Shown: one piece after another, positions 34,656 through 41,943 of the stretch | How positions within the stretch are numbered: position 1 is the first letter of the stretch | Layout of the letters: each line of letters begins with the position of its first letter | NCBI RefSeq assembly: GCF_042682915.1 | Contig: NZ_JBHUIW010000001.1 | Location: forward strand, 1 to 64,000 | Origin: Rhodoplanes azumiensis | Lineage (GTDB): Bacteria > Pseudomonadota > Alphaproteobacteria > Rhizobiales > Xanthobacteraceae | Length of the DNA stretch: 64,000 bases | Direction: 5' to 3' | The notes under the pieces: generated by a model | What the model was told of the DNA's origin: nothing | The model's database searches: none | The model's input: the letters and a program-made list of their open reading frames with translations, nothing else | Position numbers and translations under genes: made by a program

Positions 34656-35126
34656 ATGTCGCTGCCCCTCGTGCTCGCCCCGACCTTCATCCTGGTGGCG
34701 CTGACCATGCTGCTGACGCTGTGCGCCGGCGGCGGCTTTTCCGGTGGCCGCGGCCTCGGCAGAGGCGGGCTGGGCGGAGGGGGACTTGGCGGAGGGGGAC
34801 TTGGCGGAGGGGGGCTTGGCGGCCGGATCGCCTCCGGCTGGCGCGGGCGCGCCGTCTCGGCCTCGGGCTGCGCGACGGCGCTCGACCTGGAGTATCGCCT
34901 GCCGATCCTGCTCTACGTCTTGACCGTCGTCTCGATGGCGACGCGCCACGCCGACCTGGTCTTCGTCTTGCTCGCCTGGCTGTTCGCCGCGCTACGGGTT
35001 CTGCTCGCCGCCGCGCTCGTCACCGGCCGCTCCGGCTCCTCACCGGGCCTCCTCGACGCCGCCAGTGCCCTCGTCCTCGCGGTCGCCTGGGGCGTCTTCG
35101 CCGTGCGCATCCTGCTGGGGTTCTGA
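34656..35126 (+). CDS. MAPEG-like membrane protein with a glycine-repeat insertion
   Basis: A 156-residue protein: a hydrophobic N-terminal helix (about residues 1-25), then a Gly-rich stretch from a DNA tandem repeat, then EYRLPILLYVLTVVSMATRH and a helix with LLAWLFAALRVLLAA, which match the conserved E..LP.L.Y and LAW.F...R signatures of MAPEG proteins. MAPEG relatives include glutathione transferases and leukotriene synthases; bacterial members are mostly uncharacterised. ATG 34656 is preceded by CAGGAG at proper spacing. The Gly-rich block lies between helix 1 and helix 2, where MAPEG proteins normally have a short cytosolic loop with Arg/Asn ligand residues. Confidence 0.7.
   Translation: MSLPLVLAPTFILVALTMLLTLCAGGGFSGGRGLGRGGLGGGGLGGGGLGGGGLGGRIASGWRGRAVSASGCATALDLEYRLPILLYVLTVVSMATRHADLVFVLLAWLFAALRVLLAAALVTGRSGSSPGLLDAASALVLAVAWGVFAVRILLGF
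34773..34817 (+). repeat. three 15-bp tandem repeats coding for Gly-Leu-Gly-Gly-Gly
   Basis: Units GGCGGAGGGGGACTT at 34773-34787 and 34788-34802, and GGCGGAGGGGGGCTT at 34803-34817. The unit length is a multiple of three, so changes in copy number would keep the MAPEG-like frame. Confidence 0.85.
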
Positions 35127-35208
35127 GGGCCGATCATCGACTGCCTCGTGTCCCGGGCGCGGCGCTGCGCGCCGTGACCCGGAACCCAGGGGCGATCGAG
35201 CGAGGCGC

Positions 35209-35703
35209 TTACCGTGCCGCCCCACGCCGGCCGGCCAGCCGCAGGCCGTCGCGGATGTTGAGGCCGATCAGGGCGAGGTTGACGGGGCCGGCCAAAAGCT
35301 CGACCGCCTGAACGGCCTGGAAGGTCGATCCGAAGTCGCCACGCGCCGACAGCACCGCGAGCGTGATCGCACAAGGGACCAAGACCAAGACGCCGTTGGC
35401 GGCGACGATCGGCATGCGGCGCTGCTTGGCGCGGATCGCCGGCGCGGCTGTCGACCGGGCGGTGGCGCCGCCGGCGAGGCGCAGTCCGGACAGGCCCGTG
35501 ACGGCGAGCAGCGGCACCAGCAGCAGGAGCGCCCACGCGATCGCTTGCTTGACGGCCGCGACGGTCGCGAGATCGGCGAACAGCTCCGACCCCACCGTGG
35601 TGGTCCAGAAGGTCAGGATGGTCAGGAACGCCGCCGTCCCGGCGAGGCCGTGGACGACGGGCAGGGCGGCGTCACGGGCCGGGCGGATGGCGGTCGCGGG
35701 CAT
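35209..35703 (-). CDS. uncharacterised four-helix membrane protein
   Basis: The 164-residue product has four hydrophobic segments (about residues 17-36, 50-72, 95-117, 125-155) and small Arg/Lys-rich loops such as IRAKQRRMP. I recognise no named family. ATG 35703 has AAGGAGAG at ideal distance. It lies 30 bases after the MarR gene on the same strand and is almost certainly co-transcribed with it, so it is probably the target of that regulator, perhaps in stress or export. Confidence 0.8.
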   Translation of the reverse strand: MPATAIRPARDAALPVVHGLAGTAAFLTILTFWTTTVGSELFADLATVAAVKQAIAWALLLLVPLLAVTGLSGLRLAGGATARSTAAPAIRAKQRRMPIVAANGVLVLVPCAITLAVLSARGDFGSTFQAVQAVELLAGPVNLALIGLNIRDGLRLAGRRGAAR

Positions 35704-35733
35704 GGCACTCTCCTTCTCTCGCAGGGGATCGGG

Positions 35734-36273
35734 TCACGCGGTGTCGGACGTCGTCTCGGGGATGGCCTGCCGATCGATCTCCGCGGGCGCGTCGAGCGCG
35801 GCCTCGAGCCTCGCCAGCAGGGTGCGCATGACGGCGGTGGCGCCGACGATGTCGGCTGTCGTCAGGCCGTCGGCGACGAGGCCGTCGGCGAGGCCGTTCG
35901 ACCAGCCGACATGGCGGAGGATGGCGGCGTCGTAGGTGGCGCGGCCGCGCGCCGTCAGCACCACCAGCTTGGCGCGGCGGTGATGCGGGTTGGCTGCGAA
36001 GCCGACCAGCCCCTCGGCCGCCATCACGTCGACGACGCGCTGCACCGACTGGCGGGTGAGGCCCATGTCGCGGGCGATATGGGCGACCGGCGCACCGCGC
36101 CCGGCCATCGCGATGGCGCCGAGAACCTGCCAGCGCGCGCTGGTCAGCCCGATCGGCGCCACCAGCCGGTCGCCGGCGGCGAGCAGGCGGCCGTTGAGCC
36201 GGAAGGTCTCCAGCATCAGGGCGGTGAGGGCGTCGCCCTCGGGGGTCTGGGTCTCGTGGAAGCGTCCTGTCAT
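35734..36273 (-). CDS. MarR family transcriptional regulator
   Basis: A 179-residue MarR protein with a winged helix at about residues 45-125: LTSARWQVLGAIAMAG, then recognition helix MGLTRQSVQRVVDVMAAEG and the wing NPHHRRAKLVVLTARGR. It presumably binds as a dimer to palindromes in its own control region: CCTGTCATGACAGG covers the start codon at 36273. The ATG has no Shine-Dalgarno sequence and may be read from a leaderless transcript; TTG 36285 is an alternative. It is divergent from rsmB and upstream of a membrane-protein gene. Confidence 0.9.
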   Translation of the reverse strand: MTGRFHETQTPEGDALTALMLETFRLNGRLLAAGDRLVAPIGLTSARWQVLGAIAMAGRGAPVAHIARDMGLTRQSVQRVVDVMAAEGLVGFAANPHHRRAKLVVLTARGRATYDAAILRHVGWSNGLADGLVADGLTTADIVGATAVMRTLLARLEAALDAPAEIDRQAIPETTSDTA

Positions 36274-36308
36274 GACAGGATGCAAACATAACGACAGTAT
36301 GCTGTCAA
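36266..36308. promoter_or_regulatory. marR promoter with two operator-like palindromes
   Basis: A perfect 14-bp palindrome CCTGTCATGACAGG (36266-36279) overlaps the marR start codon. A second inverted repeat GACAG-TATG-CTGTC (36293-36306) overlaps a TTGACA on the minus strand (36308 to 36303), a consensus -35 box. Both use the same CTGTCA/TGACAG half-site, fitting autorepression by the MarR protein. Confidence 0.6.
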
Positions 36309-36384
36309 TAGACGAAAGGCGCCGCGACCCGGCCCGGCGCGGGTCGGTGCTGGATATTCGGGGCGCGGTGTGGGACAGGGGCGC

Positions 36385-37734
36385 ATGACGCCCTCAGCCC
36401 GCATCGCCGCCGCCATCGCGGTTCTCGCCGACATCGAGGCTCGCCGCCGCCCCGCCGCCGACGCGCTCAAGGACTGGGGCCTGTCGCATCGCTTCGCCGG
36501 GTCCGGCGACCGCGCCGCGATCGCCGGCCTCGTCTACGACGCGCTGCGCCGCAAGGCCTCGGCGGCTCATCTCATGGGCGCGACCACGTCGCGGGCGGTC
36601 GTGCTCGGCATGCTGCGACTGGACCGAGGCCTGGATCTCGCAAAGCTGGAAAAGATGTTCGACGGCAGCCGGTTCAATCCGGATCCTCTCACGGCGGACG
36701 AACGTTCGGCCCTCGCCGCCGCGGCCGACGGCAAGGCGTTCGCCGACGCGCCCTCGCACATCGCCGGTGATTATCCGGAGTGGCTCGACCTGCCGCTCGC
36801 TCGCGTGTTCGGCGACGATCGCGTCGCCGAGGGGCGGGCGCTGGCGCACCGGGCGCCGCTGGATCTGCGGGTCAACACGCTCGCCGTCTCGAAGGAGGCC
36901 GGCCGCGATCCGGAGGCTCTTCGCGGCACGATCGCGGCCGAGCTCGCGCACCTGAAGCCGCAGCGGACCCGGTGGTCGCCGGTCGGCCTGCGGGTCGCCA
37001 TCGGGGCCGACGCCAAGAGCCCGCCCGTGCACGCCGAGCCGGCCTTCATCAAGGGCCAGATCGAGGTGCAGGACGAGGGCTCGCAGGTGGCCGCCCTGCT
37101 GGCTGCGGCGCGGCCGGGCGATCAGGTGATCGACTTGTGCGCCGGCGGCGGCGGCAAGACGCTCGCGCTCGCCGCCAGTATGGCGAACAGGGGCCAGCTC
37201 TACGCCACCGACCTCGACAAGCGCCGCCTCGCGCCGATCCATGCGCGGCTGGAGCGCGCCGGCGTGCGCGACGTCCAGGTCCGCACGCCGCGGCCCGACG
37301 TCGACGTTCTGGAGGATCTCCACGGCCGTGCCGATCTGGTGGTGGTCGACGCGCCCTGCACGGGAACCGGGACGTGGCGCCGCAACCCGGACGCCAAGTG
37401 GCGGATGCGGCCGGGCGCGCTCTCCGAGCGGCTCGCCCAGCAGAGGACCGTGCTCGACCGTGCCGCCGGCCTGGTGCGGCCGGGCGGCCGCATCGTCTAC
37501 GTCACCTGCTCGCTCTTGGCCGACGAGAACACCGACCAGATTCAGGCTTTTCTCGCCCGCCACCCGGGCTTCGCCCCGGTGCCGGCGGAGAAGACCGTGT
37601 CGGTGCTGGGCGACGCCGCGCCCGCCTTCCTGGACTCCGTGCTGACCTTTCCCGAAGGCCTGCTGATGACCCCCCGCCGCACCGGCACGGACGGCTTCTT
37701 CGTCAGCGTGCTGCGGCGGTCGATTGCAATCTGA
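36385..37734 (+). CDS. rsmB: RsmB-type 16S rRNA (cytosine-C5) methyltransferase
   Basis: A 449-residue RsmB/NOP family enzyme. Residues 1-130 form an N-terminal NusB-like helical domain, and the catalytic half holds the SAM motif VIDLCAGGGGKTLALAA. Cys325 in DAPCTGTGTWRRNPDAKW releases the product and Cys375 in VYVTCSLL is the nucleophile; both are intact. It methylates a cytosine in 16S rRNA (C967 in E. coli for RsmB). The gene lies between guaB and guaA, a placement common in Hyphomicrobiales. ATG 36385 is preferred over GTG 36370 because AGGGG lies upstream. Confidence 0.92.
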   Translation: MTPSARIAAAIAVLADIEARRRPAADALKDWGLSHRFAGSGDRAAIAGLVYDALRRKASAAHLMGATTSRAVVLGMLRLDRGLDLAKLEKMFDGSRFNPDPLTADERSALAAAADGKAFADAPSHIAGDYPEWLDLPLARVFGDDRVAEGRALAHRAPLDLRVNTLAVSKEAGRDPEALRGTIAAELAHLKPQRTRWSPVGLRVAIGADAKSPPVHAEPAFIKGQIEVQDEGSQVAALLAAARPGDQVIDLCAGGGGKTLALAASMANRGQLYATDLDKRRLAPIHARLERAGVRDVQVRTPRPDVDVLEDLHGRADLVVVDAPCTGTGTWRRNPDAKWRMRPGALSERLAQQRTVLDRAAGLVRPGGRIVYVTCSLLADENTDQIQAFLARHPGFAPVPAEKTVSVLGDAAPAFLDSVLTFPEGLLMTPRRTGTDGFFVSVLRRSIAI

Positions 37735-37802
37735 GGTAACGATCATTTCAATTGAAGGTTAGTAATAGCCTGTCATCATGGGTGCCGACCTCGGAGGTGC
37801 CT

Positions 37803-38438
37803 ATGCTCGACTCTTTGGCGAAATTTGCTTCGTTGCTTTCCGCAGTATTCGGGGGTGTCATTATTGGTTATCTTGGCTATGAGCAGAAAAGCAAGACTGA
37901 CGAGTTTAACGTGCAAACGGCTTGCTTATCCATAATCGAACGAATTGCCAACAAATACGAAGGTCGCGTGGTGCAGATTAGAGAGTTGGACGCCAGAATT
38001 GAGCTTTTCCCGAATGAGTGTGCTTTGCGAAGGACTAAGTTAGTTGATTTTATTCGTGTAGTGGCAACTGTTCAGGAGAATACGCCGGACGGAATTCCAG
38101 TAGTCGCCGTACCGGCGCCGCCGTCGCAAGCGGGACAATCGGAGGCGGGGACATTGGCTGGATGGGTTGCCGTCGGATTTGTAGAGAGTCAATCCAGCGG
38201 CGACGTGAATTTTTTACTCGCGAACGGGCGCTCTGTGACGCCGGGAGTTGGTCCTGGAACGGTTTTGCGAGCCAAGTGGCAAGTCAACGTAAGGTCGACT
38301 CCTGCCGGTTGGAGGTCCGTCGTCGGAACGTTGAATATTGGGCAATGTTTTACAGTTGACGAGCAAAAGAGTCTTGCGGCAGGCGATAGGACTCAGCTAT
38401 GGGTAAGAGGTAAGGCTATTCCGTGCTCCAGTACTTGA
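37803..38438 (+). CDS. AT-rich membrane-anchored protein with SH3-like C-terminus, probably acquired
   Basis: The 211-residue product is not recognised as a named family. Residues 6-27 form one membrane helix (FASLLSAVFGGVIIGYLGYE) right at the N-terminus. A charged, probably coiled middle follows (IIERIANKYEGRVVQIREL), then a Pro/Ala linker. The last 60 residues, with VLRAKWQVNVRSTP and GTLNIGQCFTVDEQ, look like a bacterial SH3 domain. ATG 37803 has a strong GGAGGTG. Base composition is near 50% GC against about 70% around it, and codon use is unlike its neighbours, so recent transfer is likely. It sits between rsmB and convergent aat. Confidence 0.75.
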   Translation: MLDSLAKFASLLSAVFGGVIIGYLGYEQKSKTDEFNVQTACLSIIERIANKYEGRVVQIRELDARIELFPNECALRRTKLVDFIRVVATVQENTPDGIPVVAVPAPPSQAGQSEAGTLAGWVAVGFVESQSSGDVNFLLANGRSVTPGVGPGTVLRAKWQVNVRSTPAGWRSVVGTLNIGQCFTVDEQKSLAAGDRTQLWVRGKAIPCSST

Positions 38439-38726
38439 TTATATGTATCTTGTTAGAGGTATTCTACTTGAAATTCCACTAATGACCCCGCCGCGTCGGC
38501 GCGGCCTGGATTTTCGTCGCCGTACTGTGACGGAGGTGTGAGCTGTAATGCGCAAGTGGTACACCCAGTAGGATGAAGCGACATTCTTTGATCTGAATGA
38601 TTTTTCGGATCGAGTTTCTTGGGTCGGCAAGCCACGGTCTTTCGAAATGGTGCGCCGGACGAGGCACGTCGGTTCGCGTCGCGCCGCGCCCGGGACACGA
38701 GGCTGGAGCACCAGCCGCTGGCGTCG
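38439..38726. other. A+T-rich tail of the acquired segment
   Basis: The low GC content continues to about 38630, then returns to the local level. An open minus-strand frame here (38439-38711) has no family resemblance or ribosome binding site and is not called. No inverted or direct terminal repeats of an insertion sequence were recognised at the edges. Confidence 0.45.
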
Positions 38727-39665
38727 CTACTCCGCGTCCTTGTCCTTCTCGCCCTTCCCCGTGCCGCCCGGCTGCCAGGCCGCGACCGTCGCGAGGTCGG
38801 TCTCGACGCTCCAGCGTCCGGGCTTGCCGGGGCGCGCCGCGGCGTCGGCGAGCAGCGCCCGGAACTCGCTGCGTGGCACCGTGCGGAACCCCATGTCCAG
38901 GATGGTCGGCGTCGGCCACTTGCCGTCGTCGAGCAGGAAGTCCCACTGCGCCAGATGCCAGTGCAGCACCGTGAAGCCGATCTTCGACGTGTTGGGCTCG
39001 TGCGAGAACTGCGACTCGGTGAAGAAGGCGCCGCCGGCCGCCACCCCGTAGCCGCCGCCCACCAGATCGCCCGCCTCGTTCCACACCTCGAAGGAATGGA
39101 CACGGCCGGCGTCGAACGCCTCCGCATAACACTGCATGATCCGCGGCGTGATCCAGGTGAGGTGCCAGCGCCCCGCGCGCCGCCCCGCGCAGGCCGTGAT
39201 CACGCCCTCGAAGTCGCGATCGAACGTCACCGTGTAGCGGCCCTGCCGCATCTGCCGGCGCAGGCGCTTGGCGATGTGGAGCTCGTCGAGCAGCAGGATG
39301 CAGCGCTCGGCCGGCGAGATCCATTTCAGCGGCCCGACATGGGCGAACGGGAACAGGCCGCGCGCATAGGCGGCGGTCAGCGCCGTCGGCGAGGCGTCGT
39401 GGACGATGCCGCAGACCCCGAACGGGTTCACGGTCCGGTCCGGGTCGGGCAGTCCCTCGGCCGGAGCGAGGAGGTCGCGCGCCCACAGCCGCGCCAGCCC
39501 CGGTAGACCCTTCACCCGCGAGCCCTTCAGCGACCAGGCGGCACCCAGCGCGATGCGCTGCAGGCGCTGCGCGAGGCTTTCCCGGAACAGGGCGCGGCGG
39601 CGGGCGTCGTCGCCGGCGGGCGGGTCGTCCGGGCGGGACGCGGCGATGGCCGTGGACACGGGCAT
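38727..39665 (-). CDS. aat: leucyl/phenylalanyl-tRNA-protein transferase (divergent)
   Basis: A 312-residue protein of the Aat family, which adds Leu or Phe to N-terminal Lys/Arg for ClpS-ClpAP degradation. The family core is clear: ALTAAYARGLFPF, LKWISPAERCILLLDELH, ITACAG, TWITPRIMQCYAEAF, VHSFEVWNEAGDLVGGGYGVA and GGAFFTESQFSHEPNTSKIG. It has about 60 extra N-terminal residues and a charged C-terminal tail, and PLKWIS / FFTESQFS differ from the usual ILWWSP / FFGESMFS. It may therefore be a paralogue with altered specificity. It is convergent with the AT-rich gene and divergent from guaA. Confidence 0.83.
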   Translation of the reverse strand: MPVSTAIAASRPDDPPAGDDARRRALFRESLAQRLQRIALGAAWSLKGSRVKGLPGLARLWARDLLAPAEGLPDPDRTVNPFGVCGIVHDASPTALTAAYARGLFPFAHVGPLKWISPAERCILLLDELHIAKRLRRQMRQGRYTVTFDRDFEGVITACAGRRAGRWHLTWITPRIMQCYAEAFDAGRVHSFEVWNEAGDLVGGGYGVAAGGAFFTESQFSHEPNTSKIGFTVLHWHLAQWDFLLDDGKWPTPTILDMGFRTVPRSEFRALLADAAARPGKPGRWSVETDLATVAAWQPGGTGKGEKDKDAE

Positions 39666-39831
39666 GAGGGGCTCGCTCGGGTGCGGTGCGGGTGATGATC
39701 GCCCCGATCTTCGCCGGCAGGCCTTTAGGGACTGTTACGGGCGGGCGACACGCCGTTTCACCCATGATTTCACCGTGGGTTGCGGCCGGCCCGGATTGCG
39801 GTGGAGCGCCCGATCCGCTAACCCGAGCGCC

Positions 39832-41382
39832 ATGAAACACGACAAGATCCTCATCGTCGACTTCGGCTCCCAGGTCACCCAGCTCATCGCCCGCCGGGTG
39901 CGCGAGGAGGGGGTCTATTCCGAGATCGTGCCCTACCAGAAGGCGGCCGAAGCCTACGCCGCGATGCGGCCGAAGGGCATCATCCTGTCGGGCGGCCCCG
40001 CCTCGGTGCACGAGGAGGGGGCGCCGCTGCCGCCGCCGTCGCTCTACGAGGCCGGCGTGCCGATCCTCGGCATCTGCTACGGCGAGCAGGCGATGGCCCA
40101 TCAGCTCGGCGGTTTGGTCGAGGGCGGCCATCACCGCGAGTTCGGCCGCGCCGAGGTGCAGGTCACCGACGCGTGCCCGCTGGTCGACGGCATCTGGCAG
40201 GTCGGCGAGAAGTATCCGGTGTGGATGAGCCACGGTGACCGCGTCACTCGGCCGCCCGCGGGCTTCAAGGTGGTCGGCACCTCGCCCAACGCGCCGATCG
40301 CCATCATCGCCGACGAGACCCGTCACTTCTACGGCACCCAGTTCCACCTCGAGGTGATGCACACGCCGCACGGTGCGCTCCTGCTGCGCAACTTCGTGCG
40401 CAAGGTCGCCGGCTGCGAGGGCGACTGGACGATGCGCACCTTCAAGGAGGAGGCGATCGAGAAGCTGCGCGCCCAGGTCGGCGACGGCAAGGTGATCTGC
40501 GGCCTCTCGGGCGGCGTCGACTCGGCGGTCGCCGCCGTGCTGCTGCACGAGGCGATCGGCAACCAGCTCACCTGCGTGTTTGTCGACCACGGGCTCCTGC
40601 GTCGCGGCGAGGCCAAGCGCGTCATCGCGATGTTCCGCGGCCACTACAACATCCCGCTCGTCCACGTGAACGCCCGCGAGCAGTTCCTGAAGGCGCTCGC
40701 CGGCGTCACCGACCCGGAAGACAAGCGAAAGATCATCGGCAAGGCCTTCATCGACATCTTCGAGGAGGAGGCCAAGAAGCTCGGCGGCGCCGAGTTCCTG
40801 GCGCAGGGCACGCTCTACCCGGACGTGATCGAGAGCGTCTCGGCGACCGGGGGGCCGTCCGTGACCATCAAGTCGCACCACAATGTCGGCGGCTTGCCCG
40901 AGCGCATGAACATGAAGCTCGTCGAGCCGCTGCGCGAGCTCTTCAAGGACGAGGTGCGGGCGCTCGGCCGTGAGCTGGGGCTGCCCGACGTGTTCGTCGG
41001 CCGCCACCCGTTCCCGGGGCCGGGTCTCGCGATCCGGTGCCCGGGCGAGATCACGGCCGAGAAGCTGGAGATCCTACGCTACGCCGACGAGATCTACATC
41101 GAGGAGATCCGCCGCGCCGGCCTCTACGACGACATCTGGCAGGCCTTCGCCGTGCTGTTGCCGGTCAAGACCGTCGGCGTGATGGGCGACGGCCGCACCT
41201 ACGACTACGTCGTCGCGCTGCGCGCCGTCACCTCGACGGACGGCATGACGGCCGACTTCTACCCCTTCGACATGAAATTCCTGGGCCACGCCGCCACGCG
41301 CATCATCAACGAGGTGAAAGGCGTCAACCGCGTCGTCTACGACGTGACGAGCAAGCCCCCCGGGACGATCGAGTGGGAGTAG
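39832..41382 (+). CDS. guaA: GMP synthase (glutamine-hydrolysing)
   Basis: A 516-residue bifunctional enzyme converting XMP to GMP. The class I glutamine amidotransferase domain has Cys82 in GICYGEQAMAHQLGG and the His172/Glu174 pair in TQFHLEV. The ATP pyrophosphatase domain has the P-loop GLSGGVDSAV, and the dimerisation domain ends PPGTIEWE as in all GuaA. The Met of the usual GICYGMQ is Glu here, a mild variation. Together with guaB it completes GMP synthesis in this region. ATG 39832 is the only start fitting the family. Confidence 0.97.
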   Translation: MKHDKILIVDFGSQVTQLIARRVREEGVYSEIVPYQKAAEAYAAMRPKGIILSGGPASVHEEGAPLPPPSLYEAGVPILGICYGEQAMAHQLGGLVEGGHHREFGRAEVQVTDACPLVDGIWQVGEKYPVWMSHGDRVTRPPAGFKVVGTSPNAPIAIIADETRHFYGTQFHLEVMHTPHGALLLRNFVRKVAGCEGDWTMRTFKEEAIEKLRAQVGDGKVICGLSGGVDSAVAAVLLHEAIGNQLTCVFVDHGLLRRGEAKRVIAMFRGHYNIPLVHVNAREQFLKALAGVTDPEDKRKIIGKAFIDIFEEEAKKLGGAEFLAQGTLYPDVIESVSATGGPSVTIKSHHNVGGLPERMNMKLVEPLRELFKDEVRALGRELGLPDVFVGRHPFPGPGLAIRCPGEITAEKLEILRYADEIYIEEIRRAGLYDDIWQAFAVLLPVKTVGVMGDGRTYDYVVALRAVTSTDGMTADFYPFDMKFLGHAATRIINEVKGVNRVVYDVTSKPPGTIEWE

Positions 41383-41437
41383 GGGGCGCGGAAGGAGGCG
41401 GCGCTTCCTCGGGGGAGTTTGTTTGTCGGGAGCGCGC

Positions 41438-41535
41438 GTAGGGTGGGTTCGCGCCGAAGTCGCGTCACCCGCCGATGTCGGTATTTTGGAGAGTGAGCGG
41501 TAGGTTGCGGCGCTTCGCACCTCACCCGCTCTACG
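41438..41535. repeat. GTAGGGTGGGTTCGCG-type repeat downstream of guaA
   Basis: Starts GTAGGGTGGGTTCGCGCCGAAG with the partial inverse CGCGTCACCCGCC, and ends with GCGGCGCTTCGCACCTCACCC followed by GCTCTACG. It is a separate intergenic repeat family from those above and abuts the IS3 remnant. Confidence 0.55.
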
Positions 41536-41827
41536 AAACATCCAAGCTTCGCTTGCAAAAAAAAGCCCGCCCCACCGTCGCCTGGCCGATCTTCGCGTAG
41601 GGGTCGTTGACCATCTTCTGCGCGAGCTTCTCAGCGTCAGCCTCCACGTTCGCGTCGAACGCCCGTGCCGCGTTGTCCAAGAGCGGCTTCTTCCAGGCGT
41701 ATTTCTGGTTGGGATCGATCTCGTAGCGCTGGGCCAGGTCGGACACCGTCGCCTGCTCGCGGATCGCCTCCAGCGCAATCTTCGCCGTCAGCCCCGTGTC
41801 GATCTTCCGTCTCGTTCACTTCGTCAT
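41531..41827 (-). pseudogene. decayed IS3-family transposase orfA fragment
   Basis: Read on the minus strand from ATG 41827, the frame gives MTK, a TGA stop, then TRRKIDTGLTAKIALEAI and SDLAQRYEIDPNQKYAWKKP, the helix-turn-helix head of IS3-type OrfA (usual pattern RRK.....K..IALEA.R......LA..Y...PNQI..WKK). The in-frame TGA at codon 4 and substitutions in the later leucine-zipper region show decay. No orfB or terminal repeats are present. The remainder ends at 41531 against a dispersed repeat. Confidence 0.75.
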
Positions 41828-41943
41828 GGCCTGCTCCGTCTACCAAACGGGGCGGCCGACTTCCAACTTACGCCTTTGTCCTGAATTTCGGGTCCACTTC
41901 ACCGCGGACCGTGGCCGGATCGAGCGCATGGGCACCGCCGCGC

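Noticed and set aside
38439..38711. 90-codon minus-strand frame in the AT-rich segment
   Set aside because: No ribosome binding site, no family resemblance, and it crosses the compositional boundary.
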